NCBI GenBank assembly: GCA_033807695.1
Contig: CM066307.1
Coordinates: 1,178,001 to 1,242,000, forward strand
Direction: 5' to 3'
From: Daedaleopsis sinensis
Taxonomy: Eukaryota > Basidiomycota > Agaricomycetes > Polyporales > Polyporaceae
DNA: 64,000 nucleotides
The stretch's first letter is position 1, and each line of letters starts with the position of its first letter. A program made the position numbers and the translations under genes. The notes beneath the pieces were generated by a model that was not told where the DNA came from, did no database searches, and saw only the letters and a program-made list of their open reading frames with translations. Below are positions 11,099-23,288 of the stretch, piece by piece.

Positions 11099-14000
11099 AC
11101 GCGTATCTGCGTGTTCTGCTACCGTGTATCACGAACATGCCGCCTTCGCGAACCAATCGTTCTTTCCCTAGATCTGCTGTAGGCTGTCGTATAATCGCCC
11201 ACCCTCCGTCGAATGCAACGATGTCACCAGCATCAGCGTGAAGTCGCAGCGCACTATCGCTAGACGTCGGAATCCCGGTCTAGGCTAGGTCGAGACACGC
11301 CGACGAAGGGCGCTCCCGACGACGAGACGTATCCAGACTTGCTCTGACATCTCCGCAACAAATTAGCTTTCGCGTTGTGCTTGCCCTTGACGCGGTCGCC
11401 TATCGGGTGTGTTCCTCGTAACTTCATTCCGGTTCTTCTGTTTCTTTGCAAGACACGTAGACTGCTGGAATTTGCACTATTATCATGGTAGCTCTCAATC
11501 CAGCACAGGCTGGATTTGGCCTAGCGAAGCTTATAGCTTAAGTATCCCCGCTGTGTGGCATCCTATGCCATAATCTGTGGACATGAATATCGCTACCTGG
11601 CACCGTCTTTGCCGGTTCCCTACGTCTGTCCCGTCGTACCCGCAATTGCCGACTCCTCAACGTTCTCTGGTCCGAGGTGAGTGCCCAGTGCAGCTCAAAA
11701 CGGGTTACCGTCTTCTGTCTCATAACACAAGCTAGGTGCATTGTCAAGCGACGGTGTCCGACCCCGTCGCGGCCGATATAATGCCACCGACCAGCTCTAA
11801 AGTGAAGATTGGCAACACGGTCTCAATATGCATGGGCTTGGGCGTAACGACAGGTTCGGATGCCTACCGGACGCATTCAGCATGCACGACATGGACCGCA
11901 TGTAGAAAAGGGGTCTGGGGAAGAGTACTAGTGGCACTTTTCCGGCACAGACGTTGTCAACACCTTCTCTGCGAGTATACGTTGCGTCTGTTCCGCGTGG
12001 TAACGGTGCGTGCTGCGTCCCTATTCATCGCACGTTCGACATCTAGTCTCTAGCAGGTTCCGGGCTGTTGCAAGTTCTCACCCAATCGCGGACCAAACTC
12101 TTCATTCCACTTCATAGGCATCGAGATACAAACGAGACCGCTTGACAAGACCCGCGCTTACCAACATGCACAGTACTCCCGACCACCATGCTTCGACCCC
12201 CAGCATGCCCAGCTGTTGGATGTGTGCATGTACACGTGGCGGATCGGCTCGGCCTTCCCTGCGGCTGGTATGCCAGCCTCGTCTGCTCTTAGCCACCGTG
12301 ATTTATTTCAAGTTGCCCAGAGGCCCATGGCCGGAATGTCTGGGTCGCACCCCGTTGTCAGTGCGAATCCACTGCTGCGACCCCGTCGAAGTTGCCGCAT
12401 TGGTATCTCCTGTCGCGGTTGTCCTACCTTGCTTGCTGGCCGTGTATGCTGCACCCCCTCCGCGCCCTGATGGCAACCAGTCGTCTATGTGACTCCGTGA
12501 TCTCCCGTACCGCCGAACGGGCTCGGCCGCTACATACAGAGGACACCGCGCAACCACTTGCTGGAAAGTGGGGCGCGCGGTCCGCGGATTCTATTGTCAG
12601 TTGGCCGTAACCTTCGACTCGGAGCGCAGAGGGCACTCGTGCTTCTTCTGTTCCGGCCTCGCGTTTTCATGATGACGTTCCCGCGGTCGTCCTGGAGATT
12701 CGATGCCTGTCCGGCGAACCTCCCGAGTCTCATGCGGGGCAAGACTGTGTCGTATCGGTGTCTCGTGCCCATGTGTACTGTGTAGACCGGTGGTGGGTTC
12801 CCAGTCTGCACGATGCTTGCGTGTGGGCACGAGACAAGGAGGCGAGAACTTACTGAGTACTTGCCCTCTCGTAACTCGATATGTCGTGCACCCCGCAGGC
12901 ATGCGGCGAAATGACTGACCGTGCTCGTGCGCATCTCATTTTGCTGAACGATCGGTCCACCTGGGTCCACCTGAGCCTGGTGCGGCGTGCCGACTGGCTA
13001 ACGTCGTATACGCCACTATACGGTCTCCATGCCCGATTCCGGGATTGGTAGCTGGCTGATACAAGCTGATACAAGGCGGATAAGCTCTGGGTCCAACATG
13101 TTGCGGGTGCCTGCCTGTCAGTTACAGGTTGCGATGCGAACCGTAATTGACCGTCAGGGCGGAAGGAGGTTATGGGCGTCTTCATTCGTCTTCGATCTCG
13201 GATCCTTGCCTATAAGCCTACATAAGTATCAATGAGTCAGAGCTCTGTGTGGATGGGATGGGGACATTTCATGATACTTACGGATTGTAGGGTGTATTGG
13301 ACTCTGGACTCTGGGATCAAGAGCTATGTGCTCCGTGTAAAGGATGCATCTTGTTAAAGAGAGGTCAATATCCCGTGCTCTGTCGATTGTTCGTTATGAT
13401 GCGGTCAGACTTGCTCACCACTCTCAGCTCCAGCAGCAATAATGAAATAGCCGTATTACCAATGATTGTGAGATCATGGATGCATGACAAACCTTGCACT
13501 CTGCAGAGCGGCCCATTTACACGCTGTCCACACCTGGTCCACACGTTGCTAGGGCAGGGTGTTGTACAGGAGAAACCTTCGGCGTATCTGTTATGTGAAC
13601 GCTGGTCTAAACCTGGCTGAAAGGGACATCGGCCGAAGATTGTGGTGATCGCAGGAGTCTGCGCTCATCGATCCAGCTGCCAGCAGCCAGCATCCATCGC
13701 GTTCTCGGGAATCGACGGGGTCAAGTATGCAATGATGAGACAGATGGCAGACGGCAGCGCTATACATAGCGTTACTCGACGCTACTTAACGACGACGTGG
13801 TAACCGCACCTTGGGCGGGCCGGATGGAAAGGTTCTATCGACGAGTTCTGTTCCGAAACTGGGCACGCTTGGCACACGTATTGATCGCCACGCTGATATC
13901 TACTAATTGTAGAAAACTTCTCGCGGTACGAAAACGACGCTCAGGTGATGGAAAGATGTGGGGCAAAAACCTACCGTGTCGCACTGGGGTACCGCCAAAC

Positions 14001-14570
14001 AGGCAACACAGACGCTGTACGTCGTCCTTCACCGTCAAAATGACTGACACTGCTTACTTGTGAGCCAACGCAGAGAGACATCTATGGATCGCCATGGAGG
14101 CTGCAGCGACCGGGCGATCATTCGGAGTTGGCCCTGGGAATACGGATGGGACCTGGACATCAGGAACGAGAGGGCCGGCCGGGTGTCCTGGCAACGATCC
14201 TACTCACCTTCCTCATTTGGGCCTCCCCTCCAGGCGTTGCTTTCAAATAAGTAATTTACATTAACCGACAAAAGCGGACCAAGCGTCCGGAAGGGCCGCC
14301 GCCGAACAGGTGGAATGACCGTGCGGCATGCGAACGTTGGGCTGGGAATATAAAGGCGGGAGATTATCCGAGAGGGCCCCCACCTCCCTCCCCCCCTTTG
14401 CTCTTTCCCTTCAAGACCTTGACTGGTTCGTTGAACGGCCGTCCTTCTGCCTTCTTCTCGACCAGGTGTCATTCACTTCCACGTCGGTGCCATCCAGTGC
14501 AGCCTTGCTTGCTTTCCCTCTCGAGAATCACTATCCGCTAGTCCCTTCATTCTTTTCCCGCTAGTTCAAA
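11099..14570. other. 3.5-kb gene-poor stretch upstream of the secreted repeat protein
   Basis: No frame longer than about 150 codons resembles a protein, and overlapping frames on both strands look like noise. Small local repeats occur: GCTGATACAA twice near 13060-13075 and GTCCACCTG twice near 12955-12975. The last 300 bp are the promoter and leader of the next gene. Diverged transposon remnants are possible but not recognisable. Confidence 0.4.
14349..14354 (+). promoter_or_regulatory. TATA box of the secreted repeat-protein gene
   Basis: TATAAA within GGGAATATAAAGGCGGG, about 220 bp before the ATG and followed by a pyrimidine-rich leader (about 14380-14410). This is the arrangement of strongly expressed fungal genes. 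The start of transcription is inferred, not seen. Confidence 0.6.
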
Positions 14571-16611
14571 ATGGTGTTCTCCAAGTCTCAAGTTGCACTC
14601 GTTGCTCTCTCCGTTCTCGCGTCTTCCCAGCAGGCGTACGGTCGTATGCGCTGGATGGAGCGTGATGATCGCCCCGTCCTCCTGAACCCCCGCCGTTTCG
14701 GTCAGGAGCACCCCGCCGTCATTGAGAAGATTGGGCAGGCCTGCCCCGGCCAGGTTTGCGGTGTCCTTTCTGGTGCCGCTATCACTCCTCTCCTTGCCGC
14801 GCAGCCTGAGTGCTCGCAGCAGGACATGGCCGACCAAATCATCGGTACGTCTTCTCAGCGCCAATTGTGGAAGCGATAACGAATCTCATACCCGAGCACA
14901 GACGCGGCCCAGCAGTTCGATGCCGCCACCAAGGCTAACATGATCGCGCTCGCTGTCGAGTACCGTCAGGCGGAGAAGAACACCCCCCCTGACTTCTCCA
15001 CCAACCCCCCGACGAACCGCAACTCTGTCTTCTGCCAGAAGGCCCCCAAGAACGCGGAACTCAACGGCCTCGTCCAGGCTCAGGACCCCGCCAACGACCC
15101 GAACGTCTTCTTCGACCCCGCGCTCCAGAAGTCGGTCACCAAAGGCTCTCAGGCGAACACCTCTCCTTTTGGCGGCGCCGCCTCTAGTGGCAACAATGCC
15201 GTGGTTGCGCCTTCTTCTACCGCTGCTGCGGCCACCAGCGCGACTGCTGATGCCTCTGCCGCTCCCTGCGAGGTAAGACCTTACTCGTTCTATGAATTAC
15301 CCACATCGTCTCAACGAACCCACGCAGTCTGTCGTTACCGTCACTGTGACCGCTTCTGCCACTGCCGCCGCTTCCGCGTCTGCGACCGCTGCCGCCGCGT
15401 CCTCGACCGCCGCTGCTGCTAGCTCGACCGCCGCTGCTGCTAGCTCGACCGCCGCCGCGGGTGCCATTGGTAACTTCGGTAGCTGCTCTATCCCGCAAAT
15501 CGAGTTCGGTGTCGGCTTCGACAACCGCAAGGAGACGTCGTTCGAGCCCGTCGACAAGAAGTCCTTCAACCACGGCTCCGCGCAGAACATCGACATCATC
15601 ACCCAGTTCATCTGCGACACCCTGACGAACTCGTGTGGTGCTGATGCGACCGCTAAGGCAACATGCGCGTCCGCGAAGGCCGCCGCTGACACTGCCGCCC
15701 CGAAGACGGGTGCGCAGGCCGACTTGTTCAACGCCGCGTTCGGCATTACCACGAAGTTCGCGGACGTCGCCTCCGTCGACGACCAGGGCAACCTCGTCCC
15801 CGGCACCGGCTCCGCGGATGCGCAGAACAACGCGTCGAGCGGCTCGGGCTCGGGCTCCGCCGCCGCGGGTGGCATCGGCAACTTCGGGTCCTGCTCTGTC
15901 CCGCAGATCGAGTTCGGTGTCGGCTTCGACAACCGCAAGGAGACCTCGTTCGAGCCCGTCGACAAGAAGTCCTTCAACCACGGTTCCGCGCAGAACATCG
16001 ACATCATCACCCAGTTCATCTGCGACACCCTGACGAACTCGTGCGGCGCCGACGCGACCGCTAAGGCGACCTGCGCCACCGCGAAGGCCGCCGCCGACAC
16101 TGCCGCCCCGAAGACGGGTGCACAGGCTGACTTGTTCAACGCTGCGTTCGGCATCACTACCCAGTTCGGCCAGGTCACCGCCGTAGACGACCAGGGCAAG
16201 GACATCGCGGGCAGCACCACCGGCGGCAACGCGGCTTCTTCAGGCTCGTCCTCCTCCGCTGCCTCCGCCGCTTCCTCCACTGCTGCCGCCGCCACGTCCG
16301 CTGCTGCAACCTCTACGAGCGCCGCCGCCGCCGCCACGACGTCTGCTGCCGCCGCCTCCGGCGCGAACCTCCAGAAGTTCACGGGCGCGCTCGGCGGCGT
16401 GACCCCGCCCCCCGTGACTGCGTCGGGCAACGGCGAGTTCCAGGTGACGGGGAACGCGTCGTTCAAGAACCTTGCGAACGCGCTTGTCCGCTCGTGCGAC
16501 GTGCAGCACAACCAGTGCGCGAACGCCGCGAACGCGTCGGGCAACAAGGGCGCGCTCACCGTCGCCGCGTGCGGTGACCAGCAGACGCAGTGCAACGCTG
16601 CCGCTCAGTGA
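14571..16611 (+). CDS. Secreted Ala/Ser-rich protein with a tandemly duplicated module
   Basis: Three exons (14571-14844, 14902-15272, 15328-16611) encode 642 aa. Residues 1-24 form a signal peptide (hydrophobic LVALSVLASSQQAYG). Order afterwards: a unique N-terminal part with ACPGQVCGVLSGAAITPLL and ECSQQDMADQI; a module with NSVFCQKAPKNAELNGLVQA; an Ala/Ser/Thr linker; two nearly identical copies of a 108-residue module (CSIPQIEFGVGFDNRKE, SFNHGSAQNIDIITQFICD, two more Cys); another linker; and a C-terminal module ending SCDVQHNQCANAANAS ... CGDQQTQC. Regular cysteines and O-glycosylation-like linkers point to an extracellular or wall protein. Relatives in polypores carry the misleading name ribosomal protein s17; nothing ribosomal is present. 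Codon use is strongly GC-biased, as expected for high expression. Function unknown. Confidence 0.88.
15466..15789 (+). repeat. Internal module copy A of the secreted repeat protein
   Basis: 324-bp coding unit beginning at ATTGG and ending at GACGACCAGGGC. It aligns without gaps to the copy 408 bp downstream and differs at scattered, mostly third-position, bases. Confidence 0.9.
15874..16197 (+). repeat. Internal module copy B of the secreted repeat protein
   Basis: Second 324-bp unit, same frame and length as copy A. A Ser/Gly/Ala linker of 28 codons separates the copies. Confidence 0.9.
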
Positions 16612-17548
16612 ACTCCCTTCCCTGCCCCTGCCCCTTCCCCCGCCCCTGCCTCCCCTGCCGCGCAACGGGAGTAGCACCCACACATGAGCGCAACATACCT
16701 CCCCCTACCATCCACGAGACTTGCCCTGAGGGTCGCTGGTTACCATATACCGTACCGTACGTTAGTGAGCCTTAAGCTTCTTTGGTTGCCCTACTTTCTT
16801 CCGTTCCTTTCTCTACAGTAGCGCGTACTGGATAGCACCACTGCCCCCCGCTGTATTTTGACACTCCTTACTCCGTCAGGTCTGAAAGAGCAAATATTCC
16901 TCCCTCCTATCCTCCATGCTGTGTGATGCGTGCGTGTGACTGCCACTGACTGGACTGGACGAGAGCAAACTCTGATCGCGGTATGTAGGTACAGGTGAAG
17001 AGGAGACGGAGATTCGCTGAAAATCGGTCTTTTGAAGACATGAAACCATGATCCACGACTGAATGTCAAGTCGAATGGCACAACCCCCGTGTGGTACGGT
17101 GCATAAACAAACGATGGATATAGGTAGAGCCTCAGTTGTCAGATAGCCTTCTCCCCTGCAGAGCTGGGATTGGAAGCCGTCATGGTAGGAGAAACGGTTG
17201 TTTGACTGGTAACTACTACACAACCTGGCTAGAACTACAATAGGATAGAGGAGGGGTTGGGATAGACGAGACGAGACGATATGCGACAACTCGTTGAGAA
17301 TCGGCGACGTAACAAAAGAACGACAGCAGTTGGTCTAGGTGGTGAGAAGTCACTAGTAGGTACTATGGCACACAGACGATGTCCGCGGTATAATATATAC
17401 ACCTCGCGCCGCACCCGCCACGAACAGCGCGGAGGGAGTTGGTCGATAATCAATGCAAAACGCGGCCAGCCCGCGCCCACGTTCTCGGTCACATCCCGAG
17501 TCAGACACCGGCACCGCACCGACGACGACGTCGTGGTCACGCAGGGTG
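16612..17548. other. Intergenic between convergent secreted-protein and OMA1 3' ends
   Basis: Begins with a pyrimidine-rich C/T tract (about 16615-16660) in the 3' UTR of the secreted protein. No gene is recognisable in the rest. Confidence 0.4.
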
Positions 17549-19670
17549 CTACGACGACGCGGACGACGGGGGCGCTGCCGTCAGCTCTTGCGCGCGCCGA
17601 CGGTCCCGCTCCGCGCGGGCGGCGGCCCGCCGCTCCTCCCACCGCGCGAGCTCCGCACGCAGCGTCGAGACGCGCATCTCGTGCACGGGGTGCGTCTCGC
17701 CCCGCAGCTTCCGCGCTATTTTCGCCGTCGTGCTCGCGTTGTGCACCGCCTCGAGCTCCGCGCGCGCGGGGGAGCACTCCGCCGTCTGCGGGGTGTCCAC
17801 GCGGCTCTCCCAGAACCGGACGGCGTGCCGCGGGTCAAAGCCCGCGTGCGCGAGTAGCCTGTTTTCGAGCGTTGGGTTAGAGGGATCGAGAAAGAAGGGG
17901 AAGGAGAGGGAGCGGGGGATAGGGGAGAGGGGAGAGAGCCGGGACGTACCTGACAGAGACAACGTCCGCCTCGGTCTCCTGCTTCTGGCTGGTGCAGTAC
18001 TCCTGGAGCATCGAGAACTCGCCCGCGCCGGTCTTCCACATGCCCGCTAGCGCATCGTTGATGAACGGCCCGACTGCGAAACACAAACACAAACGCCTGT
18101 AAGCCACCGCACGACGACACAAACACCAAACCAAAATCAACACTGACACATCATCGTCACCGGGAAGAGGAACGCGCGGAGCGCGTCCGTCACAATGGAC
18201 ATGACGCTCGGCCACACAATCGATCCGGACGACAGCGTCTCGATGTGGTGGCTGAGCACCAGATGCGCGAGCTCGTGCGAGAGCAGCGTCGCGAGCTCCG
18301 CCGTCTGCTCTGCGGTCGGGGTCGGGTGCAGCGGCCGCGGGGGCCCTAGACCAAACAGCTGGGACCAGAAGGACTGCGGGGGCGGCTCCACATGCGTGGC
18401 CGGGTGTTTTGCCAGCACCTCGTCGATGAAGCCAGAGAAGACGACGATGCCCCCTCCGCCGTCCGGCCCGAACCCGTACGAGAACGCGTTGGACGAGTCA
18501 GGGCGGTCGACGAGGAGCAGGGAGAAGGGCGGGCCGGCAATCGCGTGGGGAGCTGGGGGCGCCGCTCGCGAACATGATGACTCGGCGAAGCGATGGAGGA
18601 CTTCGGACCCGCGGGGCCGGGGACGCAGGGGGTACTCTGCGGGAGGGGGGAGGGGGATGTCGTTCGTGCCGCAGTCGATCCAGTGTGGACAGTCCTCTTC
18701 CTCCTTCGCGAGGGTGGGGATGACTGCTTCGAGCCGGCGGAGCGTGTCGCGGACCCAGACGAGTCGCCAGTCCGAGGGCGGGATGATCCTAGGTGCGCCC
18801 TCAGCGGAGAGGATCTCGCCCACCGCGCGGTACCACCCTGAGCCTTTCAGCTGCGCGGCGATGTCTTCCTCCTCTTCAGGTGACAGAAGGATGACGCGCC
18901 ATCTGCCGAAGAAGTTAGCACCGATATGCAGTTCTGCGCAGCCAGGGGGAGGTGCGCACGACGTAGGCTTACCTTCCTGTAAGCGGTGTGCGCTCCAAGC
19001 TAGCCATGATAGTCAGCCAGTAGAGCGCGAGTGGGGTAAAGATGAGGATGTGGAAGAGAATGGTGCGCGCGCGAATCTTGCTTTCCACCCGCGCCTTCTT
19101 CTCCTCGAAGTCGGGGTCGCCGGCCTTCTCGCTGGCCCGCAGAAATCTTCTTGATCTCATGTTATTGAGGAGGATAAGAGGGACGAAGGTGAGGCCGACG
19201 CGGGCTACCATCCTCGCGACTTCCAGAGCGGCAGATGACTTGTAGCCAATGTGAACGACGCGAGGTCAGTACTGGTGAGTATGAATCCTTTGAACGTAGC
19301 TCACTTTGAGCACGCCGGCGAGTATGGGTAAAGGATTGAACTCGTTTCTTCGTGTGGCATGGAATGCGCGCACATAGGAAGCGGAGATATACAGAGTATT
19401 GGGGTGTCGAGACGTACTTGAGCCTAGGATAAATCCGGTGTTCCCTGTGTTCTTCGAACGGATCGTCGCAAGCGTAGATCTTGGAGGCATTGAGAGGCTC
19501 CAGAAGTCATTAGAGCGGTCATGAGTGTAGGATGTGAGGGTCGACGCATGTCGCGAGATGGGAGAGGAGTCTGCTAGGAGGCGCAGCGAGGGTCGGTGTA
19601 GGATGGCTGGTGAGTGCGGGCGGAGAAGAGGGGCGCGGGGAGAGTAACGGCGGGAGACTGACCGCAACAT
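17549..19670 (-). CDS. OMA1: Mitochondrial M48 metalloprotease OMA1
   Basis: Zinc protease of the inner mitochondrial membrane, involved in membrane-protein quality control and stress-induced processing. Five exons (19305-19670, 18973-19238, 18148-18902, 17950-18073, 17549-17858) encode 606 aa. The N-terminus from ATG 19670 is Arg/Ser-rich without acidic residues (MLRSVSRRYSPRAPLLRPHS) and AFHATRRNEF follows, a presequence-like region. A hydrophobic segment FHILIFTPLALYWLTI is the membrane anchor. The catalytic core has WRVILLSPEEEEDIAAQ, SFSLLLVDRPDSSNAF, FSGFID, the zinc motif SHELAHLVLSHHIE at about residue 420, and FGPFINDALAG. The QETEAD segment supplies the third zinc ligand. The C-terminus is an Arg/Glu/Ala-rich tail. 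All catalytic residues are present. The first exon has no visible intron, so the 5' part is slightly less certain. Confidence 0.93.
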
Positions 19671-21366
19671 GGCACATTGCAATTGTACGGCGGACACAGC
19701 GAGCTCGGCGAGAACGGGAATAGGAAGAGGAAGGAGGGGCAGGCGAAAGTAGACTGGCCGACGGGCGTTCGTCACCCTGATGCCGACCTCTCTACACTCT
19801 TTCCCCACGATCTCTGTCCCTATCACTCCAACGATAAACGTGGCTTTCTGGCTGTGCACCTCCTCTCGATCTCACTTCCGTGACTGTTACTCTCACTCGG
19901 TCTGCGCACGGCGACTGTGCGCATGGGAAGATCTGTCTACACGCTACATATCATCCACTGTCGGGGTTATCATTCGAGTCAATATTCTTGAGCGATCGCC
20001 GCGTGATATACTAAGTATTGTCGGTCTACATATGTAGGCTACAGTATTTAGCTTTCGACATAAGTACAGCGACACTTGCATACCGATGTCGACAATTTCT
20101 AGGGTTTGACTGCCGGAGGAGCGCGCCCCATTGTGTCGTCGCGACGTGTTGCAAAAAGTGCGCTCTCCGGATTTTGAGTGCTATTGACCAGGACGTGGTA
20201 TGTGTTCAACGGACGTGGCCGCAGCGAGAGAAGACACGGCTAATATGACCCGAGAAGGATGCTTGACAGGTTACCGTATACCCAAACACCTGAGTCAACT
20301 ATGCAGAGAAACCATCAGCTTCGATCCGTCATCGAATTAAAAAACAAGCCTGGAACTTACCGTACCAATCAACTGCGCAACTGCGGCCTGATAGGTTGTT
20401 GGGTCGGTAGCCTGTCCCGCAGCACTCTCTCTGACTCGACCTTTCCGCGCGCAGTGTTCCCGCGATCCTAGTTGAGGTGCTGAAGAGTACCGTCGCAGTC
20501 CTTGACAGAACGACGTCGAGTCCCTCCAGACTCCTCCTCCGCGAGCAAAACTCCATAACCAAATAGGTCGCATCGCTTCCAAGGTAGCGGCTTGCAAGAA
20601 TACTCTACTTAGCAAAACTCGACACGGTTATAACATGTGTGAACATACCCGTAGGATCACGGCATTCGGATAGACTGATAGACAATTCCCTGAGCACAAC
20701 CCGAACAGTTAACGAGGAACGCAAGAACAGCGTTTTCGAGCGTCCTCGTAGGGATCGACAAGGCAATGCATGTTTTGTTCTCAAAGCCGGTCCTTAAGCA
20801 ACCCGTCGACCTCGGGTTGGACATAGAGGCACGCCCTCGCGGCTGGAGGAATTTGACCGTGGGCAATCGGCCGGTCGGACGTACCTAGTGAGTGATAGTG
20901 TTACACAACGGTGGAAGAGGTGGTAGCCACGACAAACGAAGGCGTTGCTTTGCGGAGAGGTTTGGTTGTAGTGCAGTTCGTCGGTGACTTCCTCTTTAAA
21001 GCTGTAGCAGCATGGATCGTATAACGAAGGTCGGAGAGACTGTCCATGTTCAAACGTTCATGGGTCGACCCATGGCATTTATGTACTGTCCTTAAAGCAG
21101 CTGGAAGTCATGAGCAGCGGACAGGATGAAGAAAGGACAACACAGTATGCTGTAGCCTTGTTATTACTAGCCTAATATTGATCGCGTTCAACGACCGAGT
21201 CCGACGACCGAGTCCGAGTCGCGCGGCTGGATTTGGCCTTACGTAATGCTACGTACCAAGGGCAGACAGCCTAACGTTATTGCCCTTACGTCAGTGGCGG
21301 TCTACAGAAGACGCATGTTGGAGGCACGCGCAGCGGACCTGTAGGATACCTCTTTCTACAACCACC
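19671..21366. other. Intergenic between divergent OMA1 and SVF1
   Basis: 1.7 kb with no recognisable gene. A 13-bp word CGACCGAGTCCGA is tandemly repeated around 21190-21215. The word GCTGGATTTGGCCT occurs near 21229 and also near 11510, which may be chance. Confidence 0.4.
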
Positions 21367-22833
21367 ATGTTCTCCTCGTTGTTCTCGTGAGTGTGCCCCG
21401 CCCCTGCTCCGTAGCATTCCTCACGATCTCATAGTACCGCGCCCCCTGTCGACCCCAATGCACCCAACTTCCACCCCGTTTCCTCCGCATTCCAGCCTTC
21501 GGAGCTCTACAGCGAACTCGAACCAAAAGACACGGAGTGGGCATGTCCGGGAGGATTTGCAGTCGAAACGCAAACGTTCTACACCTTCTTAGAGGATGGC
21601 ATGTACATGGCGTGCCAGGTTATTCACTCCTCCGTCGGGTGAGTCGCTTCTTTCCATACCCTGTGCATCCAGCGCCTCATGACACACGCATGTCCATCTC
21701 CCACATCCCCTGCCAACCGTTCAAAGCATGTGGTACCCGACGATCCAGTTTACCTGCAAGATCTTTGACCCGAAAACGAAGGAGCGCACTTGGAAGTCCA
21801 TCAACGTCGCCAACTTCGTCACCCCGCCCCCTGGGCTCGACAAGAGGTCGAGCAAGGCTGACCAGTTTTCGATCACGTACCGTTCCAAGCCTGGCACAGA
21901 CACACCCGAGTCGTACACCATCACCGCCAACCTCGACACCGATCTGCAGATCACGCTCGACGTCGCCCGCCCCGCCGACGCCAAGGGCTTCAAGATCGGT
22001 AAGGGCCCACAGGGCGGCTTCTCGTACTTCGGACCCGACCAGAAGAATGCAGAAGGCTACGTAGTCCACCGCTTCTGGCCGCGTTACATCGCGTCCGGCC
22101 TCGTCGTGCTCAAGGGTCATGCGATTGCCATCAAGGGCGCGGGGGTGTTCATACACGCAATCCAGGGCATGCGCCCGGACCTCGTCGCCTCCAGCTGGAA
22201 CTTCTCTCACTTCTTGAGTGAGCAGCACGGTGGCGTCGCCGCTACGCTTATGGACTTCACCACGATCGACACCTACGGCCGCAAGGGTGCAGGATCGGGC
22301 CCTGTCACGGTCAGCGTTGGCGGGCTCGTCCTTGGGGGAAAGCTTGTGACGGTCACCGCGGAGACGAAGTGGCGAGACGAAGCGCTCCCCGAGACCGCAG
22401 CTGTCGTATCTCGCGCCGAACACACGAAGAAGGCGCACGACGCGGACACAGGATATAACGCGCCTACCGAGATTGTCTACCGATGGACGGGTCCTTCCAA
22501 CGTCCCTGGTGCTCCGGGCTCTATAGACGCAGTGGCGACGGCCGACGTCGGCACTCCTGACGCGCCCAAGGGTCTCATCGAGAAGATCGACGTCCTCGCA
22601 GAGATCCCGTATGTCATCAAGGCGATGGTCAACTACGTCTCAGGGACAAAACCATACGTCTACCAGGCATGCCATTCTTGCCCTTTCCCCATACGCGTCT
22701 TATCTGACCATCTTTGCAGTGGTGCAATCCGGGTACACTACACGTCAAGCTGCCCAGCGGTATCATCGACGGTGTTGAGGGCGAGGTGGCGATCGAGGGC
22801 ACGCTTTACAATGAGGCGACTTTCATCTCGTAA
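21367..22833 (+). CDS. SVF1: Survival factor 1 (Svf1-like, lipocalin-fold)
   Basis: Fungal Svf1 family, linked in yeast to oxidative-stress survival and ceramide handling between ER and Golgi. Four exons (21367-21386, 21435-21638, 21727-22666, 22720-22833) encode 425 aa. Visible family blocks: DTEWACPGGFAVETQTFY, HSSVGMWYPTIQFTCKI, NLDTDLQITLDVARP, FSYFGPDQKNAEGYVVHRFW, GVFIHAIQGMRPDLVA, SSWNFSHFLSEQHGG, TMDFTT-like LMDFTTIDTYG and the C-terminal PGTLHVKLPSGIIDGVEGEV. The third intron uses a GC donor (CAG|GCATGC) with a normal CAG acceptor; without it the frame would end in unrelated sequence. Length is normal. A retroelement ORF starts 455 bp downstream. Confidence 0.94.
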
Positions 22834-23288
22834 TGCATATGCACAAGGGTCACAATCTGGTTGAGTAACAATGTACGTTTAGATGACGCAGCTTGATCGC
22901 ATGCCTCCCATCTGCTCCTGTGTTGCGTACACTCCGCATAGGACATATACTTATAGGTAAACGCGCACGGTTGCGACCCACGAGGTGAGATACGCAGCTG
23001 ATGCGATTACTCTCAAATATACATGCTGGACGAGGACTTGAGCTTAGGCTCGCAGGCTCGACATGATTACTTACTGAACATCGTATGTGTCCGAAATGCA
23101 GTACATTGTTTATGCTCGCTGATCTGACATCAGGTTCTTACTTCGTCTCAAGGAAGAGAAGGGGAACTCGGGCAAGTGTGCCGTCGCCGAGCACCTTACC
23201 TTTTCCTCCGCTATGTAAAGACGATGGAACGGGATAAGTACGCCGTCTATCTCAGCAACCCGAGATACCCTGGCACTCAGGTAGTGCG
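22834..23288. other. SVF1 3' flank and 5' boundary zone of a non-LTR retroelement
   Basis: Short, AT-richer flank. An in-frame TAA lies about 50 bp before the retroelement ATG, so that ORF does not extend into SVF1. The retroelement's 5' end cannot be fixed; no target-site duplication was found. Confidence 0.35.

Noticed and set aside
12530..12970. 146-aa minus-strand frame in the 11-14.5 kb gap
   Set aside because: Compositionally random, overlapped by frames of equal quality on the other strand, no motifs or splice logic.
15297..16595. 432-aa minus-strand frame opposite the secreted repeat protein
   Set aside because: It mirrors the GC-biased codons of the real gene, has no motifs of its own and carries the repeats only as a shadow.
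18195..19154. 319-aa plus-strand frame opposite OMA1
   Set aside because: Antisense shadow of a well-supported multi-exon protease gene; no family pattern.
11505..21245. Shared word GCTGGATTTGGCCT near 11510 and 21229 as a repeat family
   Set aside because: Only 14 bases match, without extension or matching context; likely chance.
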